A stretch of 64,000 bases of DNA from contig OZ026843.1 of NCBI GenBank assembly GCA_964023205.1, positions 9,715,093 to 9,779,092 of the forward strand, written 5' to 3'. This stretch comes from Lutraria lutraria (lineage: Eukaryota > Mollusca > Bivalvia > Venerida > Mactridae). This document shows positions 10,706 to 24,482 of this stretch, one piece after another; position 1 is the first letter of the stretch; each line of letters begins with the position of its first letter. Below the pieces are notes generated by a model. It ran no database searches. It had not been told where the DNA came from and saw only the letters and a list, made by a program, of their open reading frames with translations. A program made the position numbers and the translations under genes.

Positions 10706-13476
10706 ACCCTTCGACTAGATTGGCAGTTGATAGAGGTTTTAGTGGCAGTTGTTAGAATCTTTTTTGTTGTTTGGGGAGACTTTAGATTTAGAAATTCCTA
10801 GTACAACAGATAATACAAAAGCATATAATTTATTATATATAGATAAATTAAAATCTATAATATTTAAGCAAACATTTTTTTAAGTAGGTATGTATTTGTC
10901 ATTTACAATTTCTTACTCCAAGAAATGATAAATTAAGTTGAATTAATTGTTTGACAATCGATTATAATTTTTCACTAGTAACCTTTTTTCCATGAGGACT
11001 ACGTCTATGAGGCATGTTTGAACATTAGTCGAAATTAGACTTTAAAATCGGCTTACACAAGCATAATAGTTAATACACATACCTATGTTTGTTTACACAC
11101 TAATTCAACACACGGTTACGCTATTTTAAACTAAAGTAAAAAATAAATCAATGAAATAGACATGATTCTCGAAACATGCCACTCTGTGTTACGTTATCAC
11201 AAATCAAAAAAGTTATTTACTAATTCTAAAACAAAATTAAACGCTTACCAATCAATTTAATATCCTTCTTCAGTTACAACAAAGCAATTAATTCAATGTG
11301 ACATTTCAGATTACCGACCGGCGTCAACGTGAGAGGATTACTGCTGTGAAAAATTGTCACCAGCAAGAAAGATAACTCATAGATATTGATTAAACTACAA
11401 AACATGCTTGTCAGAGTTAACTCCCGTTCATTATGTTGAACAGCGTTACGTAGCCCGACTTTTTGACTTTCAAATGGATGTTGTTTAGATTTTCAGAGAA
11501 ATTCTAGTGATCAGAGATTAGTGGAAAGATAGTACTAACCCATCAAAAAGTATAAATAGCAACGAAATAAATATTTTTCGAGTTAAACACCTCAGCTTTA
11601 AACGGATTTTTTTATGAAGGTACATTTAGATCTATATAAACTCTAACATCAGGGACATAGTATTACATCATTATTATAGTGTCCCTGGTCTAACTTGGAC
11701 AGTTTTCTAGGTTTATTTCACGTGACAAGTACTACAGTAACTTTGATAAAACTTCTTCAACACTGGACGTGGACAGAACATTCGGACGTAAATTGTTTCA
11801 ACTTCAATTAATGGATTTAGATATATTTCAATTGTCATGTTTAGTATCGAAAGGGCCGTACTCCCAGCGTATTTATCTAAATTGTTATGTGAACAAGTGC
11901 CTAGCTACTGTATAAGTTAAGATTTTCAGACTATGTTACTGGTTGTTATGATGTACCTTATAAAAAACGCAAACCGTTTGGTGATAGGAATTTTAAAACT
12001 GTGGGTACAAAGCTATAGAACAAGGCTACCAGTAGATCAGAGAATTACTGACATTATATAGTTACTTTCAAGAAAAAACTTTTAGAACAATAATTATTTT
12101 CCAAATATTTCTCGGAAACATGGTTTTGAGTGATTCACGCTGTATGTAAAACTGAACAACAATATAAAAATCTTTAAGTTAAAATATCGTTTATTGAAAC
12201 TCCAGATACAGAATATAGGAATAAATCTAACACGTGTATATAAAAATACGGGAACAATTTTGCATCAAACTAGATAAGTTTATCGCTGACACAAACCAAA
12301 TTAACGACCGATTTAAAAAAATAAATATTCTTAACTTAAATGTTTTTCATGACATTTATAACAAAATTTGAATCAGTATAATTTATTTAACCATTTTACA
12401 TGCACATGTATTTATCTCAATCGTACGTCATCGGTTCCAAGAAGACAAAGAGTATCACTGCAACTACGACTACTACCACCACCGCCCCAGCAATAACCAT
12501 AGAAACAGAAACAACACTCATAATGAGACATTGTACTAGTATACAAAGCAACACATCTATAGGAAGCTTCTTATACATATCCGAATATACTTCAAATTAT
12601 AGTGTTGTTGCTGCACTGAAAGGACATACAATGTCAAGTGGTGTTTTATAAAATATATTTTATCAACAACTTTCAGTAGATATTTGAAGGCACTGCATCA
12701 TGTTGAAAACACACCGCTCAATGTTTATTTAATAAGTATTTTTTGTAGTTTTGAACCTGGGAAATGTTTTGAGTTTGCGACGTCTTCCTGATAAAAAAAC
12801 GTTAAACACTGTCGACTAATATCGTATGAAACGTTTTACGAGACTTGGAACGAGAACAAGAAACATTATGGCCCCGTATATATGGGCCCGTGTTTATGGT
12901 CTGGTAATACTTTTACCTCTGTTGCATTATAAATGTGCGATCTATGCTACTGTCCGGAATCAGAGAAGCCTTACATTTATGAGTGAGGAATTATCGATTC
13001 AACAAATAAGTCAATATATATGTGTACGTGATGACTTTGAGTCATATGCACGGCTTCTGGTGAGAGGGTGAGAGAGAGTTGTTAATACCGCTGCGTGACA
13101 TTGCGTTAAATATTCTGATAATGGATGTTCCGATGTTCGCAAAAGGCTATGTCGCGTAAAATTGTGGTAGGAAACCAACACATATAATACATAAACAACG
13201 TGTTCTTAATAAACGTGTTAACGTCAAAACAAAACAAAACTATTTATATTCTTATATAACTATAAGCACAACCTACCAGCTACATGCTTTCAAGATATAA
13301 GTATTCTATGCAACACTATAAAAGTACCACGCATTCTGACTGATGACACAAAATCATCACAAGAATTCAACCAACTCATGTAACAAAAATACAATCAAAG
13401 TCCAGGTTTCACTTACAAAGTTGATAGTACATAATTATTCAATATTCTAGGAAATAAAATCTTATGTAAGTGAAAT
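10706..13476. other. AT-rich non-coding DNA
   Basis: Reading frames at 12400-12651 and 12826-13071 are short. The first contains a low-complexity ACT/ACC run read as poly-Thr. I do not support either as a gene. Confidence 0.45.
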
Positions 13477-13570
13477 ATGTATTTATCATAACATCGGATC
13501 ATTTATGTATACTGTATTAAATTATGTATTTATCACAACATCGGATCATTTATGTATATTGTATTAAATT
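13477..13570 (+). repeat. 47-bp tandem duplication
   Basis: Two copies (13477-13523 and 13524-13570) share ATGTATTTATC, AACATCGGATCATTTATGTA and TGTATTAAATT with two or three differences. Confidence 0.85.
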
Positions 13571-13636
13571 ATTGTTGTTATCTTCAACCGATAGCAACAG
13601 TGTAGATCGATGTAAAACACGTTGACCAGCGATTTC

Positions 13637-13665
13637 AATCAAAGTACTGAAAGTACTGTCGGAAT
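13637..13665 (+). mobile_element. Fragment of interspersed repeat family E
   Basis: Contains AATCAAAGTACTGAAAGTACT, the palindromic start also seen at 7252 and, inverted, at 37985-38003. Only this end is recognisable, so it may be a truncated copy. Confidence 0.4.
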
Positions 13666-16600
13666 TTGATTTTTTTCATATGAGACAAGTCGATGCCATG
13701 GTATTGCTGGCAACACAACAATGACTGTTAGGAGAAATACTAAATTAGGAACTGTACAGTTGATGGATATTCATGCTTAGGAATTAACATACACCATCTC
13801 AATATTGCCATCTATTTATGTACATATTCTGATATTCATGTGCTAAATTCCATCAACCTAGCATGATGGTTATCTAAGTTATCAGATGTTTCGAGTTTTT
13901 TATGTAGCCCATTTATATCCAGCCTATATTTTTCCGAATCCATCGGTACCAAAATAAGCATTGTTGCTGTCGTATTTACTGATTTAATACATACCGAAAA
14001 GCTCTTCAAAACGCTCCATTTTAATAATATATCTTGATTATGACCACATATCACTTTAAATGCACACTACAGTGTTAGAAACGAATTAAAATCGACCTAC
14101 ATAATTCTTTTAGTGATAATTTGGTTTTGCAGAGTTTTTCGATTTTCCATGTTTTTAGTTCCAAACTCGGAACAAAACTGACATAAACCACTATCGATTG
14201 ATTAATCGTAGTTTAAGATTTTTTTCAGAAAATATATGTAATTGGTATGTGAATTATATTCAAACTTAATATCATGATGTTGGACTATATGACAGGTTTT
14301 GAAGTGAAAGTAAAAGTTTATTGTAAAAAAATACAGCAATTCGGAAACGAGCCGTTATACGGCGATATTTGCCGATCTCGCTACGGAATATACCGACATC
14401 GCACGATTTCATCAGTTCCATTACGATCCTTCTGTCTTAACATCAAAATACCCTTCACATACTGTGAACCAACATAATAATTGCGAACTTCACAATAACT
14501 GTTATTTCTTCGCAAATGTATGTGTACTGCCGTTCTGTTCTCTGCACTTCGACGGGAAAACCCCACATTCTATTTTTAGAATTTATCCAACTATATATAG
14601 CTCTAGCCGATAGTATCGATCGATACGCGTTGTGGATATAAACCTTAACACTGATTTACATATCATGTCAAAAAGTCACATATAAGACATACATCAATAG
14701 TAGATTAATGTAATTACATGCATACATATGTAAAGAAATTACTGACCTACTGAACGAAAGCCGAAAGTAGAATTATTTTATGCTAAACTAGTTGGTTTCC
14801 GTCCCCAATCTTACAGCACATAATAGAGTGAAAGTGGGAACGGGAACCATGACAGTTATGGAGCTCACGGCATTTTTGTAAGTCGACGATAGCAAAGGAA
14901 TTATCAAATTCCAAAAACAAATTTCTTATGTTCTCGCACGAGGCATAACATTACTGCACAAGGCATAACGCTATATCGATCGTCTACATTTAAAACAGTT
15001 TCGTCGACTGCTGTTATGTAACTTATTCGTTCGAACGCTTGAGTAAACAGTTTAACTTATTCGTTTTATATGCTTTCTGTGTAATCTAAATAGACAATAG
15101 TAAAATATCCGATAAAGCAAAATAAATCCTGTGTATAGACATATATCGTACAAGTGGTTATTTAAAGAATTTGTCTCGATTCCAGAGACTTCAGCATCTT
15201 CGAGTAAAATGGTCCGGCTATAAATAACCGGCCTTGACCCTCACCTTGAATAAGTTACCTTGTAATATTCAGAGGAGTATAATATTGTAACCTTCAAGTA
15301 TAAAACATTAAAGAAATATAAATACAAACAGAACTGTTTTTAACGTGCGTAGGTAAGTTAATCGGGAATTTTCTTGAAGTTTTAGGACAAAAATAATTCA
15401 TTATTGAATTTATTGGAATTTCCAAGTTAGGATTAAAATTAGCATGGACGGGTGCGGACTAAGCTGAGCAATATCTGATGAGTGTTACAGAAGACTAAAG
15501 TGAACTTGTTTTGTCATTAATCAAATACTCAATGTCGTTTGTTTCTATGTGAAGGACAATTTACGTTTATTGATGCAAATTCGGATTCAAAACTATTTTT
15601 TAGCGAAAAATTGAACAGGGTAAGTGGACTTTATTACTCAGGCTTAAATTATTTTACATAACGTTACTGATATATAATATCAAACTACCTACGCCGTGTT
15701 TATTTGTTATCAATAAATGTTATTCTAGAATTGATAATTTTTTTGCATTTAACACGATTAATTAGAAGATAACTGTATTATTATTCACTTCATACTACAA
15801 TATATATATCTTCTTTATCTTTTAATTGGGTTTGCTATCTGTATATATATATATCTATCTGCATTTATTGTTATACACTTTCATATTCATGAAACAAGGA
15901 CTATATTCAAACATAGTTTTGTACATTGTAACATATTATGAACTTGTTGTAATATATCTTCCGGTACATATATATGTTCAGTGCGAATCTTCCCGCTTAG
16001 GGTAAACGATCATATAAGATATATATATTATATATATATGAATCAGAGCCGTTCTGTGTCGTGTTTGTCTAGCACGCTAATAGATCGATCTATTCACATA
16101 TGATCAGCAGGAAGCTTTTCATAGCGGTTTCAGCATGTCAACATATTCATCTATAGATACCATACTCGAATATATTAATCTAAATCTAATACACCTTTGA
16201 TTAATATGGTAAAAATATCAAATATTGAATATCATGTTTTCAAATATTTTTTTTCAAGCGTTCAATGATATGCCTATCCCCTAATCAGAGTGCTTAACTT
16301 TATGGTAAACATCACGTAGCTTATAATATCGTGGATCCGGTTCGTTGAACTGATCAGCCATGTATCACGTCCGAGGAAAGTGATCAACGCGATCTATCGA
16401 TGAGTTGATTTAGAAGCGTCATTTACTCACGTGTACGCACTATTTCGTTGAGTTATACTTCGAATATATAACTTCGGTGTATACGAGCGTATGTACATAC
16501 ATATTTTAGACTAGACTATCCCCTAAAATGATTGAAATGTCATGGATAGTTTATGATAAAAACTAATTATCAGTGTTACGTTTTATAACCTCCTTATTAT

Positions 16601-17150
16601 ATTTTCCACGTAGATATTAGATTATATTATGTACGATGTCTAGCTTGTTTGTTTGTATTATTTATAAATATGAATTTGTTTATTCAAAGAACATATTGTT
16701 TAGATTACGTACTATTCATAAGAACTAAAACAATAAATACCCAGGGTTCTGAAACAAAGCTATTAATGTATTCAGTATTAACCGTGTCATTCATCTGTCT
16801 TGTTCTGCAGAGACTCTGTTTTTTTTAAATTTTTGTAATAACGGCTGTTTGTTAGATGTTATATTGTTGAACCTGTGTGTCTTTGAATATGTTAACAATT
16901 CATCTATGAAACCGTTGAAACATACATGTTACTGAGTCATTGTGATATAGATATTATCAACTTAACATTTAAACACTTAAATATTTTTTTGTTCTTATCA
17001 CCATGGTTATAATTTGCTATACGTTTTATGCATTGCTGATATTGAACGTATTTTTTTTCAAGTTGTGTTAATACTTGAAATATGCACCTTCTTAAACTTC
17101 ATACACCAGGAAGATCTTACTAACGCACATTAGCGTTACTTACAAAACAT
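13666..17150. other. AT-rich non-coding DNA
   Basis: No gene supported. Near 15215-15237 a TATAAATA sits inside a CCGG-flanked imperfect palindrome (GGTCCGGCTATAAATAACCG), a possible core promoter or chance hairpin. Short (TA)n tracts occur near 15841 and 16019. Confidence 0.4.
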
Positions 17151-18555
17151 GTTACCTGACACTTGTACGTATATTTGTTGACATAATACTAATGTAAGGT
17201 ATATATATAATGTTATCAGATACGTGTACATGTATTTGTTGACATAAAAATGTTAGGTAGTCATATAATGTTATCAGACACGTGTACGAGTATTTGTTGA
17301 CATAATACAAATGTTAGGTAGTCATGTAATATTATCAGACACGTGTAGGTGTATAAAAATTTGTTGACATAATACAAATGTTAGGTAGTCATGTAATATT
17401 ATCAGACACGTGTAGGTGTATAAAAATTTGTTGACATAATACAAATGTTAGGTAGTCATGTAATATTATCAGACACGTGTAGGTGTATTTGTTGACATAA
17501 TACAAATGTTAAGTAGTCATGTAATATTATCAGACACGTGTAGGTGTATTTGTTGACATAATACAAATGTTAAGTAGTCATGTAATATTATCAGAGACGT
17601 GTAGGTGTATTTGTTGACATAATACAAATGTTAGGTAGTCATGTAATATTATCAGAGACGTGTAGGTGTATTTGTTGACATAATACAAATGTTAAGTAGT
17701 CATGTAATATTATCAGAGACGTGTAGGTGTATTTGTTGACATAATACAAATGTTAAGTAGTCATGTAATATTATCAGAGACGTGTAGGTGTATTTGTTGA
17801 CATAATACAAATGTTAGGTAGTCATGTAATATTATCAGAGACGTGTAGGTGTATTTGTTGACATAATACAAATGTTAAGTAGTCATGTAATATTATCAGA
17901 CACGTGTAGGTGTATTTGTTGACATAATACAAATGTTAGGTAGTCATGTAATATTATCAGAGACGTGTAGGTGTATTTGTTGACATAATACAAATGTTAG
18001 GTAGTCATGTAATATAATCAGGCACGTGTACGTGTATTTGTTGACATAATACAAATGTTAGGTAGTCATGTAATATTATCAGACACGTGTACGTGTATTT
18101 GTTGACATAATACAAATGTTACGTAGTCATGTAATATTATCAGACACGTGTAGGTGTATTTGTTGACATAATACAAATGTTAAGTAGTCATGTAATATTA
18201 TCAGACACGTGTAGGTGTATTTGTTGACATAATACAAATGTTAGGTAGTCATGTAATATTATCAGACACGTGTAGGTGTATTTGTTGACATAATACAAAT
18301 GTTAGGTAGTCATGTAATATTATCAGACACGTGTAGGTGTATTTGTTGACATAATACAAATGTTACGTAGTCATGTAATATTATCAGACACGTGTAGGTG
18401 TATTTGTTGACATAATACAAATGTTAGGTAGTCATGTAATATTATCAGACACGTGTAGGTGTATTTGTTGACATAATACAAATGTACTATATTCATATAA
18501 TGATAATTATCGGACACATGCACGTATATATATTTTTTGACAAGATACAAATATC
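17151..18555 (+). repeat. 61-bp minisatellite, about 21-22 copies
   Basis: The unit contains TTTGTTGACATAATACAAAT, GTTAGGTAGTCATGTAATAT and TATCAGACACGTGTAGGTGTA. The period is 61 bp; two early copies (17341-17470) are 67 bp because of an AAAAAT insertion. Most copies carry CACGTG; a block at about 17590-17960 mostly carries GACGTG instead. Copies at both ends (17151-17290, 18480-18555) are diverged, as expected for array edges. The unit is not a multiple of 3 and has no coding potential. Confidence 0.95.
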
Positions 18556-19142
18556 GGTTATCTATAGTATCTTATCAAACAGCTGTACTACCTGTACTAT
18601 CTTAGATCACATGACCCAATAGTAAAAATGCACCAGACAGGAAAAGTGAATTAATAATGATAATACATTTTGTAATTGTCTTGTTGGATATTTTCCGTAA
18701 AACCAAAAGTTACGAGAAGTTTGAAATATGTTGATCTGTTCTTACCTGACTTGTTTATAAGAGCTTATATTTTGATCATAAGTCGTATATTTTGTTCTAC
18801 CTCAAGTCCGACGTTAACATTTATAAACTGCACATCACACGCGTTTGTAAACTAATCAAACATTGCATGTTGTAGATAATTATCATATAAACATGCAGTA
18901 GGAATGACTGCATGTTGGCAATGTTTTCAATTACATGTATGCAGGTGCAATTAAACAATAATTGTTAATCTGAGCGGACGTAATTGCCTGACACAGTTGA
19001 ATAGATTATACTATCAAATTTCTGAGGTAAATACGACTTTTTGTGTATCTATGGTAACGTACGTGTATGTGTGTGTCAACTTGTGTATGTTGTAAAATAC
19101 TTCAAAATGTGTTGATAATTAACCGAATGCTGTACATTCAGT
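18556..19142. other. Spacer between two minisatellites
   Basis: AT-rich single-copy-looking DNA with no gene recognised. Confidence 0.5.
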
Positions 19143-22100
19143 GGTGTAGCTGGACAGTTGGGGTTATACTGAACTGTGCATGTGTAGCTGGACAGTTTGG
19201 GGGATATACACATCTGTCTATGTGTAGCTGGACAGTTTGGAGGTATACTCATCTGTCTATGTGTAGCTGGACAGTTTGGGGGATACACATCTGTCTATGT
19301 GTAGCTGGACAGTTTGGAGGTATACTCATCTGACTATGTGTAGCTGGACAGTTTGGAGGATACTCATCTGTCTATGTGTAGCTGGACAGTTTGGAGGTAT
19401 ACTCATCTGACTATGTGTAGCTGGACAGTTTGGAGGTATACCCATCTGACTATGTGTAGCTGGACAGTTTGGAGGTATACCCATCTGACTATGTGTAGCT
19501 GGACAGTTTGGAGGATACTCATCTGTCTATGTGTAGCTGGACAGTTTGGAGGTATACTCATCTGTCTATGTGTAGCTGGACAGTTTGAAGGTATACTCAT
19601 CTGTCTATGTGTAGCTGGACAGTTTGGAGGTATACCCATCTGTCTATGTGTAGCTGGACAGTTTGAAGGTATACTCATCTGTCTATGTGTAGCTGGACAG
19701 TTTGGAGGTATACCCATCTGTCTATGTGTAGCTGGACAGTTTGGAGGTATACCCATCTGTCTATGTGTAGCTGGACAGTTTGGAGGTATACCAATCTGTC
19801 TATGTGTAGCTGGACAGTTTGGAGGTATACCCATCTGTCTATGTGTAGCTGGACAGTTTGGAGGTATACCAATCTGTCTATGTGTAGCTGGACAGTTTGG
19901 AGGTATACCCATCTGACTATGTGTAGCTGGACAGTTTGGAGGATACTCATCTGTCTATGTGTAGCTGGACAGTTTGGAGGTATACTCATCTGTCTATGTG
20001 TAGCTGGACAGTTTGAAGGTATACTCATCTGTCTATGTGTAGCTGGACAGTTTGGAGGTATACCCATCTGTCTATGTGTAGCTGGACAGTTTGGAGGTAT
20101 ACCCATCTGTCTATGTGTAGCTGGACAGTTTGGAGGTATACTCATCTGTCTATGTGTAGCTGGACAGTTTGGAGGATACTCATCTGTCTATGTGTAGCTG
20201 GACAGTTTGGAGGTATACTCATCTGTCTATGTGTAGCTGGACAGTTTGGAGGTATACTCATCTGTCTATGTGTAGCTGGACAGTTTGGGGGATACACATC
20301 TGTCTATGTGTAGCTGGACAGTTTGGAGGTATACCCATCTGACTATGTGTAGCTGGACAGTTTGGAGGATACTCATCTGTCTATGTGTAGCTGGACAGTT
20401 TGGAGGTATACTCATCTGTCTATGTGTAGCTGGACAGTTTGGGGGATACACATCTGTCTATGTGTAGCTGGACAGTTTGGAGGTATACTCATCTGTCTAT
20501 GTGTAGCTGGACAGTTTGGGGGATACACATCTGTCTATGTGTAGCTGGACAGTTTGGAGGTATACTCATCTGTCTATGTGTAGCTGGACAGTTTGGGGGA
20601 TACTCATCTGTCTATGTGTAGCTGGACAGTTTGGAGGTATACTCATCTGTCTATGTGTAGCTGGACAGTTTGGGGGATACACATCTGTCTATGTGTAGCT
20701 GGACAGTTTGGAGGTATACCCATCTGTCTATGTGTAGCTGGACAGTTTGGAGGTATACCCATCTGTCTATGTGTAGCTGGACAGTTTGGAGGTATACTCA
20801 TCTGTCTATGTGTAGCTGGACAGTTTGGAGGATACTCATCTGTCTATGTGTAGCTGGACAGTTTGGAGGTATACTCATCTGTCTATGTGTAGCTGGACAG
20901 TTTGGAGGTATACTCATCTGTCTATGTGTAGCTGGACAGTTTGGGGGATACACATCTGTCTATGTGTAGCTGGACAGTTTGGAGGTATACCCATCTGACT
21001 ATGTGTAGCTGGACAGTTTGGAGGATACTCATCTGTCTATGTGTAGCTGGACAGTTTGGAGGTATACTCATCTGTCTATGTGTAGCTGGACAGTTTGGGG
21101 GATACACATCTGTCTATGTGTAGCTAGACAGTTTGGAGGTATACTCATCTGTCTATGTGTAGCTGGACAGTTTGGGGGATACACATCTGTCTATGTGTAG
21201 CTGGACAGTTTGGAGGTATACTCATCTGTCTATGTGTAGCTGGACAGTTTGGGGGATACTCATCTGTCTATGTGTAGCTGGACAGTTTGGAGGTATACTC
21301 ATCTGTCTATGTGTAGCTGGACAGTTTGGGGGATACACATCTGTCTATGTGTAGCTGGACAGTTTGGAGGTATACCCATCTGACTATGTGTAGCTGGACA
21401 GTTTGGAGGATACTCATCTGTCTATGTGTAGCTGGACAGTTTGGAGGTATACTCATCTGTCTATGTGTAGCTGGACAGTTTGAAGGTATACTCATCTGTC
21501 TATGTGTAGCTGGACAGTTTGGGGGATATACACATCTGTCTATGTGTAGCTGGACAGTTTGGAGGATATACCCATCTGACTATGTGTAGCTGGACAGTTT
21601 GGAGGATATACCCATCTGACTATGTGTAGCTGGACAGTTTGGAGGATACTCATCTGTCTATGTGTAGCTGGACAGTTTGGAGGTATACTCATCTGTCTAT
21701 GTGTAGCTGGACAGTTTGGGGGCTACTCATCTGTCTATGTGTAGCTGGACAGTTTGGAGGTATACTCATCTGTCTATGTGTAGCTGGACAGTTTGGAGGT
21801 ATACTCATCTGTCTATGTGTAGCTGGACAGTTTGGAGGTATACTCATCTGACTATGTGTAGCTGGACAGTTTGGAGGATATACCCATCTGTCTATGTGTA
21901 GCTGGACAGTTTGGATGTATACTCATCTGACTATGTGTAGCTGGACAGTTTGGAGGATATACCCATCTGTCTATGTGTAGCTGGACAGTTTGGATGATAT
22001 ACCCATCTGTCTATGTGTAGCTGGACAGTTTGGATGTATACTCATCTGTCTATGTGTAGCTGGACAGTTTGGATGTATACTCATCTGACTATGTGTAGCT

Positions 22101-23285
22101 GGACAGTTTGGAGGATACTCATCTGTCTATGTGTAGCTGGACAGTTTGGAGGTATACTCATCTGTCTATGTGTAGCTGGACAGTTTGAAGGTATACTCAT
22201 CTGTCTATGTGTAGCTGGACAGTTTGGGGGATATACACATCTGTCTATGTGTAGCTGGACAGTTTGGAGGATATACCCATCTGACTATGTGTAGCTGGAC
22301 AGTTTGGAGGATATACCCATCTGACTATGTGTAGCTGGACAGTTTGGAGGATACTCATCTGTCTATGTGTAGCTGGACAGTTTGGAGGTATACTCATCTG
22401 TCTATGTGTAGCTGGACAGTTTGGGGGCTACTCATCTGTCTATGTGTAGCTGGACAGTTTGGAGGTATACTCATCTGTCTATGTGTAGCTGGACAGTTTG
22501 GAGGTATACTCATCTGTCTATGTGTAGCTGGACAGTTTGGAGGTATACTCATCTGACTATGTGTAGCTGGACAGTTTGGAGGATATACCCATCTGTCTAT
22601 GTGTAGCTGGACAGTTTGGATGTATACTCATCTGACTATGTGTAGCTGGACAGTTTGGAGGATATACCCATCTGTCTATGTGTAGCTGGACAGTTTGGAT
22701 GATATACCCATCTGTCTATGTGTAGCTGGACAGTTTGGATGTATACTCATCTGTCTATGTGTAGCTGGACAGTTTGGATGTATACTCATCTGTCTATGTG
22801 TAGCTGGACAGTTTGGATGTATACCCATCTGACTATGTGTAGCTGGACAGTTTGGAGGATATACCCATCTGTCTATGTGTAGCTGGACAGTTTGGAGGAT
22901 ATACCCATCTGTCTATGTATAGCTGGACAGTTTGGAGGATATACCCATCTGTCTATGTGTAGCTGGACAGTTTGGATGTATACTCATCTGTCTATGTGTA
23001 GCTGGACAGTTTGGATGTATACTCATCTGTCTATGTGTAGCTGGACAGTTTGGATGTATACCCATCTGACTATGTGTAGCTGGACAGTTTGGAGGATATA
23101 CCCATCTGTCTATGTGTAGCTGGACAGTTTGGAGGTATACTCATCTGTCTATGTGTAGCTGGACAGTTTGGGGGATACTCATCTGTCTATGTGTAGCTGG
23201 ACAGTTTGGAGGTATACTCATCTGTCTATGTGTAGCTGGACAGTTTGGAGGATACACATCTATTTATGTGTAGCTGGACAGTTTG
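19143..23285 (+). repeat. 39-bp minisatellite with higher-order duplications, about 106 copies
   Basis: The unit contains TATGTGTAGCTGGACAGTTT then GGAGGTATACTCATCTGTC. Length variants of 38 (GGATACTC, GGGATACAC) and 40 bp (GGATATACCC) mark subfamilies. Larger blocks are duplicated in tandem: about 21380-22085 repeats at 22085-22790 (705-bp offset) and about 20266-20451 repeats at 20922-21107 (656-bp offset). Because 39 is a multiple of 3, four of six frames are open, producing many artificial reading frames. Confidence 0.97.
21380..22790 (+). repeat. 705-bp tandem higher-order duplication inside the 39-bp array
   Basis: The same ordered series of variant units (GGATACTC, GAAGGTATAC, GGGGGATATACAC, GGGGGCTACTC, GGATGATATACCC) appears twice, 705 bp apart. 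The variants match in order until about 22085/22790, where one copy has CTGAC and the other CTGTC. Recent unequal exchange is the likely cause. Confidence 0.85.
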
Positions 23286-23585
23286 TAGGGGATGCAGAAC
23301 TGTCTGAGGGTGTAGCTGGTCTGATTATATGAATTCTGTACTGTATGGATGTAGTTGGATATAATGCATGGATGCTGAACTGTCTGGAGTGTAGCTGGAC
23401 ATATTATATGAATACTCTACTGTATGGGATATAGGTGGATAGATTTTATGAATACTGAACTGTTTGGGTGTAGTTAGACAGAGTATATGAACAATGTACT
23501 GTCCGGGTGTTGCTGGGCATATTATATGGATACTGATATGTCTGGGTGTAGCTGGACTGATTATATGGATACTTTAAACTGTCAT
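23286..23585 (+). repeat. Decayed fringe of the 39-bp array with a divergent unit type
   Basis: About seven diverged units follow the array. They share TGTAGCTGGA with the core but read ATATTATATGAATACT then GAACTGTCTGGG in the rest. The first unit of the core (19143-19185) also has TACTGAACTGT, so this looks like the older form from which the homogenised core arose. Confidence 0.7.
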
Positions 23586-24210
23586 TGGTCATCGGGTCCT
23601 GCATGCAGTATATCCCGTGGTATTACTGCTGTAACTGCTTAAGTAAGGATTGATATTAGCTATGAAGAATCCGTGTTTATATGTAATGTAGCAGAAGTAT
23701 CTAAATGTGGCTACGTCACTTACTTGTTTGTAACTCATACAATGTAAGTCAAATTATCATCTCAAGTTATAGTGACAATGTATCTCTACATTGTGACATA
23801 GGAATGTTAAACACTAATTTAAGTACGGAGTTCATATAGTTTTTATATATGGTGTTTATATAATGACACGATTCGGTCAAGTGTTGTCATTTATTTAGAA
23901 ACGATTCAAACACCAATTCTGACTTAACCCAAATATGTTCAAAATACTCATCCATCTAGCAACAACACACCTTGGACTAAACTGATTTATTAATTTTGTG
24001 CAGCCAAGCGTATATTATTTGTCAATTTTTATCTGAGTATATCTTTAAGCTTACCTTCGTTTACTGGTAGTTTTACTCAAAATATATATTAGTGGCTGAG
24101 CTCGGGTAGTTTTTATACTAGTAAGTAAGTGCAACTTAATGTTGATACGCGTAAATTTCTTGTGTTTTTCAAATATGACACCAAGTGTGAATTGTTGATA
24201 TGATCGCTGA
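23586..24210. other. AT-rich non-coding DNA
   Basis: No gene recognised. Confidence 0.45.
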
Positions 24211-24482
24211 CACCCACCGCTGTGGTCGAGTGGTTAAGGTCGTTGACTCTAAATCACTTTCGAGCCCAGCTACTGACTATGTCTCTTTATTATAAGTGAG
24301 AAAATAGGCAGTTGCTTATGAAGGATGGGAGTCTAGTACTGGTTCTTCAAAAAGAACGATGGTAAGGCGAACTGTCCACCTCATATGACACTCTGACTGA
24401 TGAAAGAGAGGCATACAAAAAAACAACAACAAAAAACAACCAACAACAATAACAAACAAAACAATAAACAAACAAACAGATT
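24211..24482 (+). mobile_element. tRNA-derived SINE, family B, copy 1
   Basis: The tRNA-like head CGCTGTGGTCGAGTGGTTAA and GACTCTAAATCAC resembles a Ser/Leu-type tRNA, with decayed B box CGAGCCCAGC. The body carries GGCAGTTGCTTA, ACTGGTTCTTC and GCGAACTGTCCACCTCATAT. An A-rich (CAA)n tail ends near 24482. The body matches the minus-strand copy at 54031-54156. Confidence 0.7.

Noticed and set aside
12400..12651. Frame with poly-Thr (TTTTTTT) segment
   Set aside because: Low-complexity ACN run in non-coding DNA; short, with no splice partners.
19353..20197. Repetitive frames such as MCSWTVWRYTHLS and MSIPPNCPATHRQ
   Set aside because: The 39-bp period is a multiple of 3, so several frames stay open by arithmetic; they switch frame whenever a 38- or 40-bp unit occurs.
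17151..23285. CRISPR-like regular repeats
   Set aside because: The repeats are head-to-tail with no unique spacers, in eukaryotic DNA, with no cas genes.
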